Below, in pieces: positions 31,301 to 39,490 of a DNA stretch of 64,000 bases. The stretch spans positions 248,001-312,000 of the forward strand of contig CAVUWY010000002.1 in the NCBI GenBank assembly GCA_963745405.1. The letters run 5' to 3'. The translations under genes were made by a program, and so were the position numbers. The notes beneath the pieces are model-generated. The model searched no databases, was not told the origin of the DNA, and worked only from the letters and a program-made list of their open reading frames with translations. This DNA comes from C-114 sp963745405. GTDB taxonomy: Bacteria; Chloroflexota; Limnocylindria; Limnocylindrales; CSP1-4. Within the stretch, counting starts at the first letter, position 1, and every line of letters begins with the position of its first letter.

Positions 31301-34300
31301 CAGCGGCCGACCCCGCGGAGGACGAGGCCGCGATAGCCCGGAGCGAAGCCGGCGCCGAGGAGCGGCTCCCGCCATGGCGAGCCGCCGATCGGCTCGCCGT
31401 CGACCTTCGTGATGACGAGTTCGCGGAGGCGGCCGCCACCGAGGAGCGTCGCGAGAGACCGCAGTGCCGCCTCGGCCACCGCCGGATCGTCGGCCGCCGG
31501 GAGCGCCTGCAACGACGAGCCGCCGCGGTCGACGTAGAGCGCGGCGGCACCATCGACGGCCACGACGTAGGCGCCGGCCGCCCGTTGCAACGATCGCCGG
31601 TCGTTCTCGTCGCGGCGGGGCCACGGCAGGGCGGCCCCGAACGGATTCGCCGGGTCGGGCGCGGCGAGGAGCGTCACTCGTGGCCGGCCGTCCTCCGGTT
31701 CGCGGAACGCTCGGAGCCGGTCGAGCGCCCCGCCGAGGGCGAACTGGGCCGCCCCGAGCCCATCGACGAAGTAGCCCCGCCGGATCCGCCCGGCGTCCTC
31801 GAGCGCGCGGAGGATCGGGTAGATCGCCGAGAACCCGCCCGCGACGGCCTCGGCCGCGACCGCCTCGCGGGTCAGCACGCCGTGCCGCTCGAGCAGGGTC
31901 AGGGCGAGGGCGTGGAGCCGCGCCGTTCGGGCGGCCGCCGTCTCGGAACCCGTGCGGCGGTCGGACTCGTCGGAGCCGTCGACGAGCGACCAGCGGCCGG
32001 CCGCCTCCGGAGGCCCGAGCGCCGTCGATCGGCCGAGCCGCGGTCGTGCGGTCGGCCGGGCCGGGCGGCGCCAGCGGAGGGCTCGGAGCGGTGCGAAGGT
32101 GTCGTTCGTGATCTCGCCGGCCCAGACGAGGTCCCACAGCGCGTCGAGGATCTCGCGGTCCGGCCCGCCCCCGACGGCCGCGGCGATCTCGCGGTAGAAC
32201 GAGGCGCCGCGGCGGGCGAGGTGCGCCCGGATCGCCTCGTGGCGGGCTCCCTCGGGCCGGGCCGCCTCATCGCCGAGCCCGGCCGCCGCGGCCCGCATGT
32301 CGGTCCGGCCCGGCCGGTAGAGAGCGATGCGGCCGTCGTCGCGATTGAGCGAGCCGCGGCCGACCCAGGCGACCTCGCCCAGTGCTCCGAGCTCGTCGAG
32401 GAGGCGCGGCTGGTAGCCCGGGACCCGCGCCGGCAACACGTCGCGCTCGAGGACCGAGGCGGGGATCGGCACGCCGGCGAGCTGGTCGACGACCTCGGCC
32501 AGGCGTTCCAGGGCGGCATCGGCACGGAGCGGAGGCCGGTCGCTCCCCAGCGGGGCGATGCCGTGCCAGTCGGGCAGGAATCGGGCGAGAGCCGCCGGCT
32601 CGACCGGCTCCACCTCGTGACGGAGTCTCGCGAGCGAGCGGCGGCGGAGCGAGCGGAGCACGTCGGGATCGCACCACTCCCGTTCGGCGCCGCCGGGTCG
32701 GAACTCGCCCCGGAGGATCGTGCCTGCCGCGAGCAAGCGCTCGAGGGCGTCCTCCACGAGGCGCGGAGGCACTCCCCAGCGAGCCGCCGGCTCCCCGGTG
32801 AGGAATGGGCCGTGGGTGCGAGCCCAGCGGGCGATGAGCCCGTCGATGGCACCGGCCGCGGGGACGAGGAACGCCTCGGGGACGCCGGCCGGCGGCTGGA
32901 CCCCGAACGCATCGCGATAGCGAGCGACATCCTCGATGGCGATCCAGCGCTCCTCGCCGACGACCCGGATCGTCACGGCGCGTCGCGAACCACGCAGCCC
33001 GGCGAGCCACGGATCGGCGACCGCCCCTCCCCCGACGGTCCGCGCGCCGACCTCGTCCGCCCGCAGGTCGCCGATCCGCCGCAGGAGATCGTGGACGCCA
33101 TCCTCCGACGTCGCCTGTCGCTCCTCGGTGAGCTGCTGGAGGCTCAGCTCGAGGTCGGCGAGAGCCGCCGGGTCGAGCAACTCGCGGAGCTCCTCCTGGC
33201 CGAGCAGCTCGCGCAGGAGATCGCGGTCGAGGGTCAGCGCCTGGGCCCGACGCTCGGCGACCGGGGCGTCACCGTCGTACATGTAGGCGGCGATGTAGTC
33301 GAAGAGGAGCGAGCTCGCGAACGGCGAGGCCCGGACCGTCTCGACCCCGTGCACCTCGATCTCCCGGCGGGCGACTCCTGCCAGCACATCCGTCAGGGCC
33401 GGCAGGTCGAAGACATCGGAGAGGCACTCGCGGTACGTCTCGACGAGGATCGGGAAGCTGCCGTAGCGCGAGGCGACCGCGAGCAGGTCGGCCGCCCGCT
33501 GGCGCTGCTGCCACAGCGGCGTCCGGGTGCCGGGCCGGCGGCGCGGCAGGAGGAGGGCCCGGGCGGCGTTCTCGCGGAATCGTGACGCGAACAGGGCCGA
33601 CGAGGCGACCCCGCCGACGACGAGATCCTCGATCTCGTCGGGCTCGGGGAAGAGGAGCGCCTCGATCGCGGCCGGATCTGCTTCGACCTCGCCCTCCGGC
33701 AGGCGGATCGCGATGCCGTCGTCGGACCAGATCGTCCGGACCTCGGCGCCGAGCCGTTCGGCGAGGCGCGACTCGAGGGCGACCGACCACGGGGCGTGGA
33801 CCCGGCCGCCGAACGGGCTGAGGATGACGATCCGCCAGTCGCCGAGCTCGTCCCGGAACCGCTCGACGACGATGCGCCGGTCGGTCGGCAGCGCGCCCGC
33901 GGTGTCGCGCTGCTCGTCGAGATAGGCGATGAGGTTGGCGGCCGCGAGACGGTCGAGATCGTGCCGCTCGCGGAGCCGCCGGGCGGCGGCGGTCCGACCC
34001 TTCTCACCCCGGGCGAGGTCGGCCTCCATCTCGCGAACGAACGCGCCGAGTGCCCGGCCGAGCTCGATCGGCCGGCCGACCGCGTCGCCCTTCCAGAACG
34101 GCAGCCGCCCCGGCACGCCCGGCGCCGGGCTGACCGTGACCCGGTCGTGGCCGATCTCCTCGATCCGCCAGCTGCTCGCGCCGAGGAGGATGACCTCGCC
34201 GGCCCGCGACTCGTAGACCATCTCCTCGTCGAGCTCGCCCACCCGCCGTCCCGGCGTGCCGGCCTCGCCGACCATGAAGACGCCGAACAGGCCGCGATCG

Positions 34301-35913
34301 GGGATCGTGCCGCCCGACGTGATGGCGACGACGCGGGCGTCGCGCCGCCCGGCGATCCGGCCGGTCATCCGATCCCAGGTGAGACGCGGTTTCAGCTCGG
34401 CGAACTCGTCCGAGGGGTAGGCGCCGGCGAGCATCCCGATGACGCCTTCGAGCGCCTCCCGGCTGAGCGTCTCGTAGGGCGCCGCTCGCCCCACGACCTC
34501 GGCCAGCTCGTCGACGGTCCAGGGGTCGAGGACGGCCATCGCGACGAGTTGCTGGGCCAGGACGTCGAGCGGATTGCGCGGCAGGGTCGTCGTCTCGATG
34601 GCACCCTCGTGCATCCGCTCGACGACGACGGCCGTCTCGAGGAGGTCGCCGCGGTACTTCGGGAAGAACACGCCCCGGCTCGGCGCGTCGACCTGGTGGC
34701 CGGCCCGCCCCACCCGCTGGAGCCCGCTGGCGACGGACGACGGCGACTCGACCTGGATGACGAGGTCGACCGCCCCCATGTCGATGCCGAGCTCGAGGCT
34801 CGACGTCGCGACGAGGGCGGGCAGGCGGCCGGCCTTGAGGTCCTCCTCGATCTGCAGCCGTTGTTCGCGGGCGATGCTGCCGTGATGGGCCCGGACGAGA
34901 TCCTCCCCGGCGAGCTCGTTGAGGCGCTGGGCGAGGCGCTCGGCGAGGCGCCGGCTGTTGGTGAAGACGATCGTGCTCCGGTGGGCCCGGATGAGCTCGA
35001 GGATGCGGGGGTGGATCGCCGGCCAGATGCTCGTCCGCGCCTCCGGTCCGGCCGCCGGGCCACCCGGCTGCTCCTCGAGCGGGAGCGGCTCACCGAGCCG
35101 GCTCATGTCCTCGACCGGGACGATCACCTGGAGCTCGAGCGGCTTGCGTGCCCCGGCATCGACGATCTCGACCGCCCGATCCGGGCCGATCCCGCCGAGG
35201 AAGCGGGCGATCGTCTCGAGCGGACGCTGGGTCGCCGACAGGCCGATCCGCTGCGGCGGTCGCGCGCCCGGCGCCCGGAGGTGCTCGAGGCGCTCGAGGC
35301 TCAGGGCGAGGTGAGCCCCGCGCTTCGAGCCGGCCATCGAGTGGACCTCGTCGACGATGACGTGCTCGACCTCGCGGAGCACCTCGCGGGCGTCGCTGGT
35401 GAGCATGAGGTAGAGCGATTCGGGCGTCGTGATGAGGATGTCCGGTGCATGGCGGGCGATGCCTCGCCGCTCCTCGGCCGACGTGTCGCCGGTCCGGGTG
35501 GCGATCGAGACCGTCGGCGGCGCTGCCCCGAGCCGCTCCGCGGCGAGGGCGATCCCGGCCAGCGGCGCCCGGAGGTTGCGCTCGATGTCGTAGGTCAGCG
35601 CCTTGAGGGGGGAGATGTACAGCGTCCGGACGGTCGCCGGCCTGGCCCTGGTGGCCGGCGGGCTCGGGTCGGTCACGAGGCGGTCGAGGCACCAGAGGAA
35701 CGCGGCGAGGGTCTTGCCGCTGCCGGTGGGGGCGTGGATGAGCGTGTGGCGACCGCCGGCGATGGCGATCCAGCCCTGCGCCTGGGCGCGGGTCGGCGAC
35801 TCGAACGTCGCCTCGAACCATGCCCGGACCGGGGTACTGAATGGCGCCAGGGGATCGGACGCCGGGGACGGTCGGGCAGGTCGGCGCGCGGTGGGCGGAG
35901 CGGTCGTCGCCAC
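31300..35913 (-). CDS. lhr: Lhr family ATP-dependent helicase
   Basis: 1537 residues, almost exactly the length of E. coli Lhr. Superfamily 2 helicase that moves 3' to 5' on single-stranded DNA and is linked to DNA repair. Motif I is HAPTGSGKTLAAFLWCLDRL, motif II VIVDEVHSMAGSKRGAHLAL (DEVH), motif III GLSATQRP, and motifs V/VI include SSLELGIDMGAVDLVIQVES and SGLQRVGRAGHQVD. The Lhr-specific winged-helix and C-terminal regions follow to the end. I start it at the GTG 35913 because a TATACT box lies nine bases upstream, inside the longer open frame. It is the first gene of the lhr-nei unit. Confidence 0.93.
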   Translation of the reverse strand: MATTAPPTARRPARPSPASDPLAPFSTPVRAWFEATFESPTRAQAQGWIAIAGGRHTLIHAPTGSGKTLAAFLWCLDRLVTDPSPPATRARPATVRTLYISPLKALTYDIERNLRAPLAGIALAAERLGAAPPTVSIATRTGDTSAEERRGIARHAPDILITTPESLYLMLTSDAREVLREVEHVIVDEVHSMAGSKRGAHLALSLERLEHLRAPGARPPQRIGLSATQRPLETIARFLGGIGPDRAVEIVDAGARKPLELQVIVPVEDMSRLGEPLPLEEQPGGPAAGPEARTSIWPAIHPRILELIRAHRSTIVFTNSRRLAERLAQRLNELAGEDLVRAHHGSIAREQRLQIEEDLKAGRLPALVATSSLELGIDMGAVDLVIQVESPSSVASGLQRVGRAGHQVDAPSRGVFFPKYRGDLLETAVVVERMHEGAIETTTLPRNPLDVLAQQLVAMAVLDPWTVDELAEVVGRAAPYETLSREALEGVIGMLAGAYPSDEFAELKPRLTWDRMTGRIAGRRDARVVAITSGGTIPDRGLFGVFMVGEAGTPGRRVGELDEEMVYESRAGEVILLGASSWRIEEIGHDRVTVSPAPGVPGRLPFWKGDAVGRPIELGRALGAFVREMEADLARGEKGRTAAARRLRERHDLDRLAAANLIAYLDEQRDTAGALPTDRRIVVERFRDELGDWRIVILSPFGGRVHAPWSVALESRLAERLGAEVRTIWSDDGIAIRLPEGEVEADPAAIEALLFPEPDEIEDLVVGGVASSALFASRFRENAARALLLPRRRPGTRTPLWQQRQRAADLLAVASRYGSFPILVETYRECLSDVFDLPALTDVLAGVARREIEVHGVETVRASPFASSLLFDYIAAYMYDGDAPVAERRAQALTLDRDLLRELLGQEELRELLDPAALADLELSLQQLTEERQATSEDGVHDLLRRIGDLRADEVGARTVGGGAVADPWLAGLRGSRRAVTIRVVGEERWIAIEDVARYRDAFGVQPPAGVPEAFLVPAAGAIDGLIARWARTHGPFLTGEPAARWGVPPRLVEDALERLLAAGTILRGEFRPGGAEREWCDPDVLRSLRRRSLARLRHEVEPVEPAALARFLPDWHGIAPLGSDRPPLRADAALERLAEVVDQLAGVPIPASVLERDVLPARVPGYQPRLLDELGALGEVAWVGRGSLNRDDGRIALYRPGRTDMRAAAAGLGDEAARPEGARHEAIRAHLARRGASFYREIAAAVGGGPDREILDALWDLVWAGEITNDTFAPLRALRWRRPARPTARPRLGRSTALGPPEAAGRWSLVDGSDESDRRTGSETAAARTARLHALALTLLERHGVLTREAVAAEAVAGGFSAIYPILRALEDAGRIRRGYFVDGLGAAQFALGGALDRLRAFREPEDGRPRVTLLAAPDPANPFGAALPWPRRDENDRRSLQRAAGAYVVAVDGAAALYVDRGGSSLQALPAADDPAVAEAALRSLATLLGGGRLRELVITKVDGEPIGGSPWREPLLGAGFAPGYRGLVLRGVGR

Positions 35914-35922
35914 GGGACGAGC

Positions 35923-35928
35923 AGTATA
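35923..35928 (-). promoter_or_regulatory. -10 box of lhr-nei, leaderless type
   Basis: TATACT on the minus strand, nine bases before the GTG at 35913. It also excludes the more upstream ATG (35943) as start. Confidence 0.55.
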
Positions 35929-36073
35929 GGCTTCCGGAAGCATTTAGACCGGGTGTTCTGTTCCGGACGCGAGGCGGCCCCAGCCAGCACGCCGGCAGCG
36001 AGCACCGTTTCCTGCCGATGCGTGTGGCTGCATCACCCTTCCCTGACGCCGCGATGGCACCCGCGATGGGCAC

Positions 36074-36099
36074 CCGCGATGCATCCACCTGCATCGCGG
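36074..36099. terminator. perfect hairpin between acuC and lhr
   Basis: CCGCGATGCA / TGCATCGCGG (36074-36083 with 36090-36099), six-base loop. It lies downstream of acuC and upstream of lhr, both on the minus strand, in a 287-base gap that otherwise holds only short direct repeats (CGCGATGGCACC-type, 36051-36080). Termination after acuC is the likely role. Confidence 0.5.
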
Positions 36100-36200
36100 A
36101 GCAGGACCTTCGTCCGGAGGCGTGCTCGGGTCGAGGAGGTCGGGCACCCGGCAGGGCTCCGACCCGTAGCCTCCGACGACGCCGATGGAGACGGGCGCCC

Positions 36201-37346
36201 TCAGCCGATAGCGGCGAGGACCCGCTCGACGGTCCGCGCCGAGAAGGCCTCGGCACGTTCCTGGATGCCGTCCGGTTCGCGGCCGGCATCGGGGAGGTCG
36301 TCGAAGGTCATCGGCATGCCGGGCGTGTCATACCGCTCGGCGTCGGCCGCCCAGCGCTCCCGCCACGCCTTCGGCGTCGACACGGGCACTTCCCGATGGG
36401 CAGCCGCCGACCAGGTGAGCGCCCACGCCCGGGGGACGACCCGGTACACGTCGTAGCCGCCGCCGCCCGTCGCGAGCCAGCGGCCACCCGCATGGGCGTG
36501 CGCGACCCGATCCACGAGCCGGGCCGCGGCGCCCATCGCCGTCGTCGTGACGCGCAGGTGGGCGAGCGGATCCCAGGCGTGGCTGTCGGCGCCGTGCTGG
36601 CTCACCACGATGTCGGGCCGGAACCGCTCGGCGAGGCGCGGCACGATCGCCTCGACCGCGTCGAGCCAGACCGTCTCGCCGGTGAATGCCTCGAACGGGA
36701 CGTTGACGACGCTCCCCGGGGCGGCACCGAACGGCGCTTCGCCCACGCCACCCGTGCCCGGGAACAGCGTCTGCCCCGACTCGTGGAAGGACACGGTGAG
36801 GACGTCCGGATCGGCCGCGTGGATCGCCTCGACGCCGTCGCCGTGGTGGACGTCGAGGTCGACGTAGAGGACCCGCAGACCGGCCCGACGGGCGAGGGCG
36901 ATGGCGAGTGCGGGGTCGTCGTAGATGCAGAAACCGGACGCCCGGTCCCGCATCGCGTGGTGGAGGCCGCCGCCGGGGTGGAATGCGTGCTCCGCCCGGC
37001 CGTCGAGGATCGCCGCCATCGCCGCCAGCGATCCGCCGGCCACAGCCGCCGCCGCCTCGTGCATGCCGGCGAACGGGGGGTCGTCGCCGTACACGGCGAT
37101 CCCGTGGGACGGCGGCCCGTCCGGATCGTCCGACAGCCGCCGGACCGCGGCCACGTAGGCAGCCTCGTGGCAGGCGAGGAGCGCCTCGTCATCGGCAGGC
37201 TCGGGCGCGATGCCGGGCTCGGCCCCGAGCTCGCGCAGCAGGTCGATGCCCGGCCCGAAGCGAAGCGGGGTTAGCGGATGGCCGGGCCCGAAGTCGTAGG
37301 TCGTCGAGCGCGGGCCGAAGACGAGGAGCGGGGCGGCAGTGCTCAC
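36201..37346 (-). CDS. acuC: AcuC-type histone deacetylase family protein
   Basis: 381 residues. Zinc hydrolase of the class I/II HDAC fold; bacterial members deacetylate proteins such as acetyl-CoA synthetase or small amides. Landmarks are the opening LLVFGPRSTTYDFGPGHPLT, PGGGLHHAMRDRASGFCIYD (the His pair), LYVDLDVHHGDGVEAIH (zinc Asp and His), FHESGQTLFPGTGGV and LATGGGGYDVYRVV. All catalytic positions are present. GTG start six bases after a TATCGT box. It is divergent from the DUF3052 gene, with only 18 bases between the two start codons. Confidence 0.92.
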   Translation of the reverse strand: MSTAAPLLVFGPRSTTYDFGPGHPLTPLRFGPGIDLLRELGAEPGIAPEPADDEALLACHEAAYVAAVRRLSDDPDGPPSHGIAVYGDDPPFAGMHEAAAAVAGGSLAAMAAILDGRAEHAFHPGGGLHHAMRDRASGFCIYDDPALAIALARRAGLRVLYVDLDVHHGDGVEAIHAADPDVLTVSFHESGQTLFPGTGGVGEAPFGAAPGSVVNVPFEAFTGETVWLDAVEAIVPRLAERFRPDIVVSQHGADSHAWDPLAHLRVTTTAMGAAARLVDRVAHAHAGGRWLATGGGGYDVYRVVPRAWALTWSAAAHREVPVSTPKAWRERWAADAERYDTPGMPMTFDDLPDAGREPDGIQERAEAFSARTVERVLAAIG

Positions 37347-37352
37347 CGTGGC

Positions 37353-37358
37353 ACGATA
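37353..37358 (-). promoter_or_regulatory. -10 box of acuC, leaderless type
   Basis: TATCGT on the minus strand, six bases before the GTG. It lies between the two divergent start codons, so this promoter must reach into the DUF3052 coding region. Confidence 0.55.
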
Positions 37359-37364
37359 CCGGCC

Positions 37365-37775
37365 ATGGAGCGCGTCTACACGACTCCTCTCCTCGACAAG
37401 CTCGGCATCCGGCCGGGGGCCCGCGTCGCCCTCGTCGGGATCGACGACGCCGACTTCCGGGCGATGCTGGCGGAGCGCACCGACGACGTGACCGACCTGG
37501 CGGCGGACGAACTGCCGCCGGTCGACACCGACGTCGTCCTGTTCGCTGCCGACTCTGTCGCCGCGCTCGTCCGCCTGGCCGACCTCCAACGGACGATCAA
37601 GCCGGCAGGCGCTGTCTGGGTAGTCTCCCGAAAAGGCAAGGCCTCGACCCTCCGCGACGTCGACGTCATCGACGCGGCGAAATCGGTCGGTCTCGTCGAC
37701 AACAAGGTCGCCAGCTTCTCGGCGACACATACCGCCCAGCGCCTCGTCATCCCGCTCGCTCGCCGTCCGCGCTGA
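37365..37775 (+). CDS. DUF3052 family protein
   Basis: 136 residues, small alpha/beta protein. It begins MERVYTTPLLDKLGIRPG and continues VALVGIDDADFRAMLAERTD, DVVLFAADSVAALVRLADL, and WVVSRKGKASTLRDVDVI, the DUF3052 pattern. It has no known catalytic residue set; the biochemical role of the family is not established to my knowledge. ATG 37365 is divergent from acuC. The next gene, tatA-like, has its own promoter at the 3' end. Confidence 0.8.
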   Translation: MERVYTTPLLDKLGIRPGARVALVGIDDADFRAMLAERTDDVTDLAADELPPVDTDVVLFAADSVAALVRLADLQRTIKPAGAVWVVSRKGKASTLRDVDVIDAAKSVGLVDNKVASFSATHTAQRLVIPLARRPR

Positions 37776-37780
37776 GGCGC

Positions 37781-37786
37781 TACCAT
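37781..37786 (+). promoter_or_regulatory. -10 box of tatA-like gene, leaderless type
   Basis: TACCAT, six bases before the ATG at 37793, placed directly after the DUF3052 stop. Confidence 0.5.
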
Positions 37787-37792
37787 CGCCCG

Positions 37793-37993
37793 ATGGGCGA
37801 CGTCGCGCTGGTCCTCATCATCATCCTCATCCTCGCGATCATCTGGCGCGGGCCGAAGACCATGCCCCAGATCGGCAACATGCTCGGGCGGGGCGTGAAG
37901 GCGACCCGCGAGGAAGCCAAGGCGATCCGCGAGGATGTCTCGCCCACCACGCCCAAGACGGACGGCGACGACGGCTCGACACCGGCCGCCTGA
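37793..37993 (+). CDS. TatA/E-like Sec-independent translocase subunit
   Basis: 66 residues: a single N-terminal membrane helix (VALVLIIILILAIIW), then RGPKTMPQIGNMLGRGVKAT (the FGPxxLPxxGxxLG hinge and amphipathic helix of TatA) and an acidic tail. TatA oligomers form the passage for folded proteins with twin-arginine signals. The usual Phe of the hinge is replaced by Arg (WRGPK). No tatC is in the window. A TatB-like role is also possible. Confidence 0.75.
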   Translation: MGDVALVLIIILILAIIWRGPKTMPQIGNMLGRGVKATREEAKAIREDVSPTTPKTDGDDGSTPAA

Positions 37994-38038
37994 CCGGGCT
38001 CCCGGCCGCACCTCGATCCCGGTGCTGGAGAAGAGGGT

Positions 38039-38848
38039 ATGACTTCGGCTGGGCGAACCCTCGAAGACCCGCTCGCGGAGGCCGTCCGCGTGATCGGAAT
38101 GGCGGACGAGCGCGGACTCCTCGTCCGGTTGATGGGCGGTCTCGCTTTCCACGCCCAGGCGCCGACCTGGACGGCTCGGATCGGGCGCGACGGTCGCGAC
38201 ATCGACCTCGCAACGCGAGGCCGCGACCGCAAGGCGCTGACGGAGCTGCTCATCGCCGAGGGGTACACCCCCGACCGGCGGTACAACGCGCTGAACGGCC
38301 AGAAGCAGATGTACTTCGTCGACGAGGCGTGGCAGCGGCCCGTCGACGTCCTCATCGATCGGCTCGAGATGTGCCATACCTTCGAATTCGCCGATCGGCT
38401 GAACGTGACCCGACCGACCCTGCCCCTGGCGGAACTGCTCCTGTCCAAGCTGCAGGTCGTGAAGATCAACTGGAAGGATGTCCTCGACGCGCTCGTGCTG
38501 CTCGGCGAGCACCCGCTCGGCCCGGACGATGGGACCGGCGACGCCTCCGCCGAGACCGCGACGATCAACACCACCCGGATCGTCGCGCTGACCTCGGGCG
38601 ACTGGGGCTGGTGGAGGACGATCACCGGCAACCTCGAGAAGCTCGAGGGGTTCCTGAGATCGGACGTGACCCCCTCCGAGCTGGACACGGGTCACCCGCT
38701 GCGCCACGACCCGGCCGTCCAGATCGCGATCCTTCGGGCGGCGATCGATTCGGCACCGAAGTCGACCCGCTGGAAGATGCGGGCGAAGGTCGGGGAGCGG
38801 ATGGCCTGGTACGTGCTGCCGGAGGAGGTCGGACACGCCCCCGGCTGA
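38039..38848 (+). CDS. nucleotidyltransferase-fold protein of unknown role
   Basis: 269 residues. Residues 25-75 look like a minimal nucleotidyltransferase core: LVRLMGGLAFHAQAP (GG motif), then RDGRDIDLATRGRDRKALTE (DxD), then a third strand PVDVLIDRLEM. This resembles AbiEii- and MNT-like proteins, but no antitoxin partner gene is adjacent and no resistance signature is seen. The rest is helical, with GDWGWWRTITGNLEKLEGFL. ATG with GGAG eight bases upstream, 45 bases after tatA. Nucleotidyl transfer is inferred from the fold motifs only. Confidence 0.55.
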   Translation: MTSAGRTLEDPLAEAVRVIGMADERGLLVRLMGGLAFHAQAPTWTARIGRDGRDIDLATRGRDRKALTELLIAEGYTPDRRYNALNGQKQMYFVDEAWQRPVDVLIDRLEMCHTFEFADRLNVTRPTLPLAELLLSKLQVVKINWKDVLDALVLLGEHPLGPDDGTGDASAETATINTTRIVALTSGDWGWWRTITGNLEKLEGFLRSDVTPSELDTGHPLRHDPAVQIAILRAAIDSAPKSTRWKMRAKVGERMAWYVLPEEVGHAPG

Positions 38849-38875
38849 GCTGCTCCGCGCGGCCGGCTGATCGGC

Positions 38876-39490
38876 GTGCCGACGCCGGACGGCCCCGAGG
38901 TCGTCGATCTCCGCGCCCTCCTCGAGCGACCGACGGCCGGGCCACACCGGGCGACGGTCACGATCGACGGCCGAGCCGTCGAGACGCTGGCGGACCTGCC
39001 GCCGGCCCGAGGCGGTCTCGTCTTCGTCGGCCTCAACCCCTCACCGGTGAGCGTCACGGCGGGCCACTATCACCAGGGCCGCCTCGGCCGGACCTTCTGG
39101 CGTCGGCTCGCGACGACCCGGATCATTCCCGCCGACACGCCACTCGAGACCGCCGATGACGCCCTCGTCGCTGCCGGCCACGGCATCACCGACCTCATCA
39201 AGCGGCCGACGCCACGCGACGTGGCCAGCGACGCCGAGCTCACCGCCGGCGTCGGCCCGCTCTGGCAGAAGGTGGCGATCTGGCGCCCGGCCGCGGTGGT
39301 CTTCGTCTACAAGCGCGTCGCAACGATCGTCGCCGGTCGGCCGATCGCGGCCCGCTGGGGAGCCCTCGACGGCGTCGCCCTCGGCGGTCGACCGTGCTTC
39401 CTCATGCCCGGGCCGTATGCCCCGGCGAACGAGGTCGCCGAGGGCCTCAACCTCATCCGGAACCTCGGGGCGGCCCTCAACGACGACTGA
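38876..39490 (+). CDS. mug: MUG/TDG-type uracil-DNA glycosylase
   Basis: 204 residues. Removes mismatched uracil, thymine or etheno-bases from DNA. Key segments: LVFVGLNPSPVSVTAGHYHQ (G-I/L-N-P with the catalytic Asn), GRLGRTFWRRLATTRI, GHGITDLIKRPTPRDVA and FLMPGPYAPANEV near the end. It starts GTG at 38876. Its 3' end overlaps the convergent Nudix gene by 14 bases. Together with lhr-nei it adds a second repair locus in this window. Confidence 0.85.
   Translation: MPTPDGPEVVDLRALLERPTAGPHRATVTIDGRAVETLADLPPARGGLVFVGLNPSPVSVTAGHYHQGRLGRTFWRRLATTRIIPADTPLETADDALVAAGHGITDLIKRPTPRDVASDAELTAGVGPLWQKVAIWRPAAVVFVYKRVATIVAGRPIAARWGALDGVALGGRPCFLMPGPYAPANEVAEGLNLIRNLGAALNDD

Noticed and set aside
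33796..36456. Open frame of 886 codons opposite lhr
   Set aside because: Antisense shadow of lhr; composition is Arg/Asp/Glu/Pro-rich and no motif is present.
38039..38848. Toxin-antitoxin module (AbiE type)
   Set aside because: No AbiEi-like or antitoxin gene is adjacent; neighbours are tatA-like and a DNA glycosylase.
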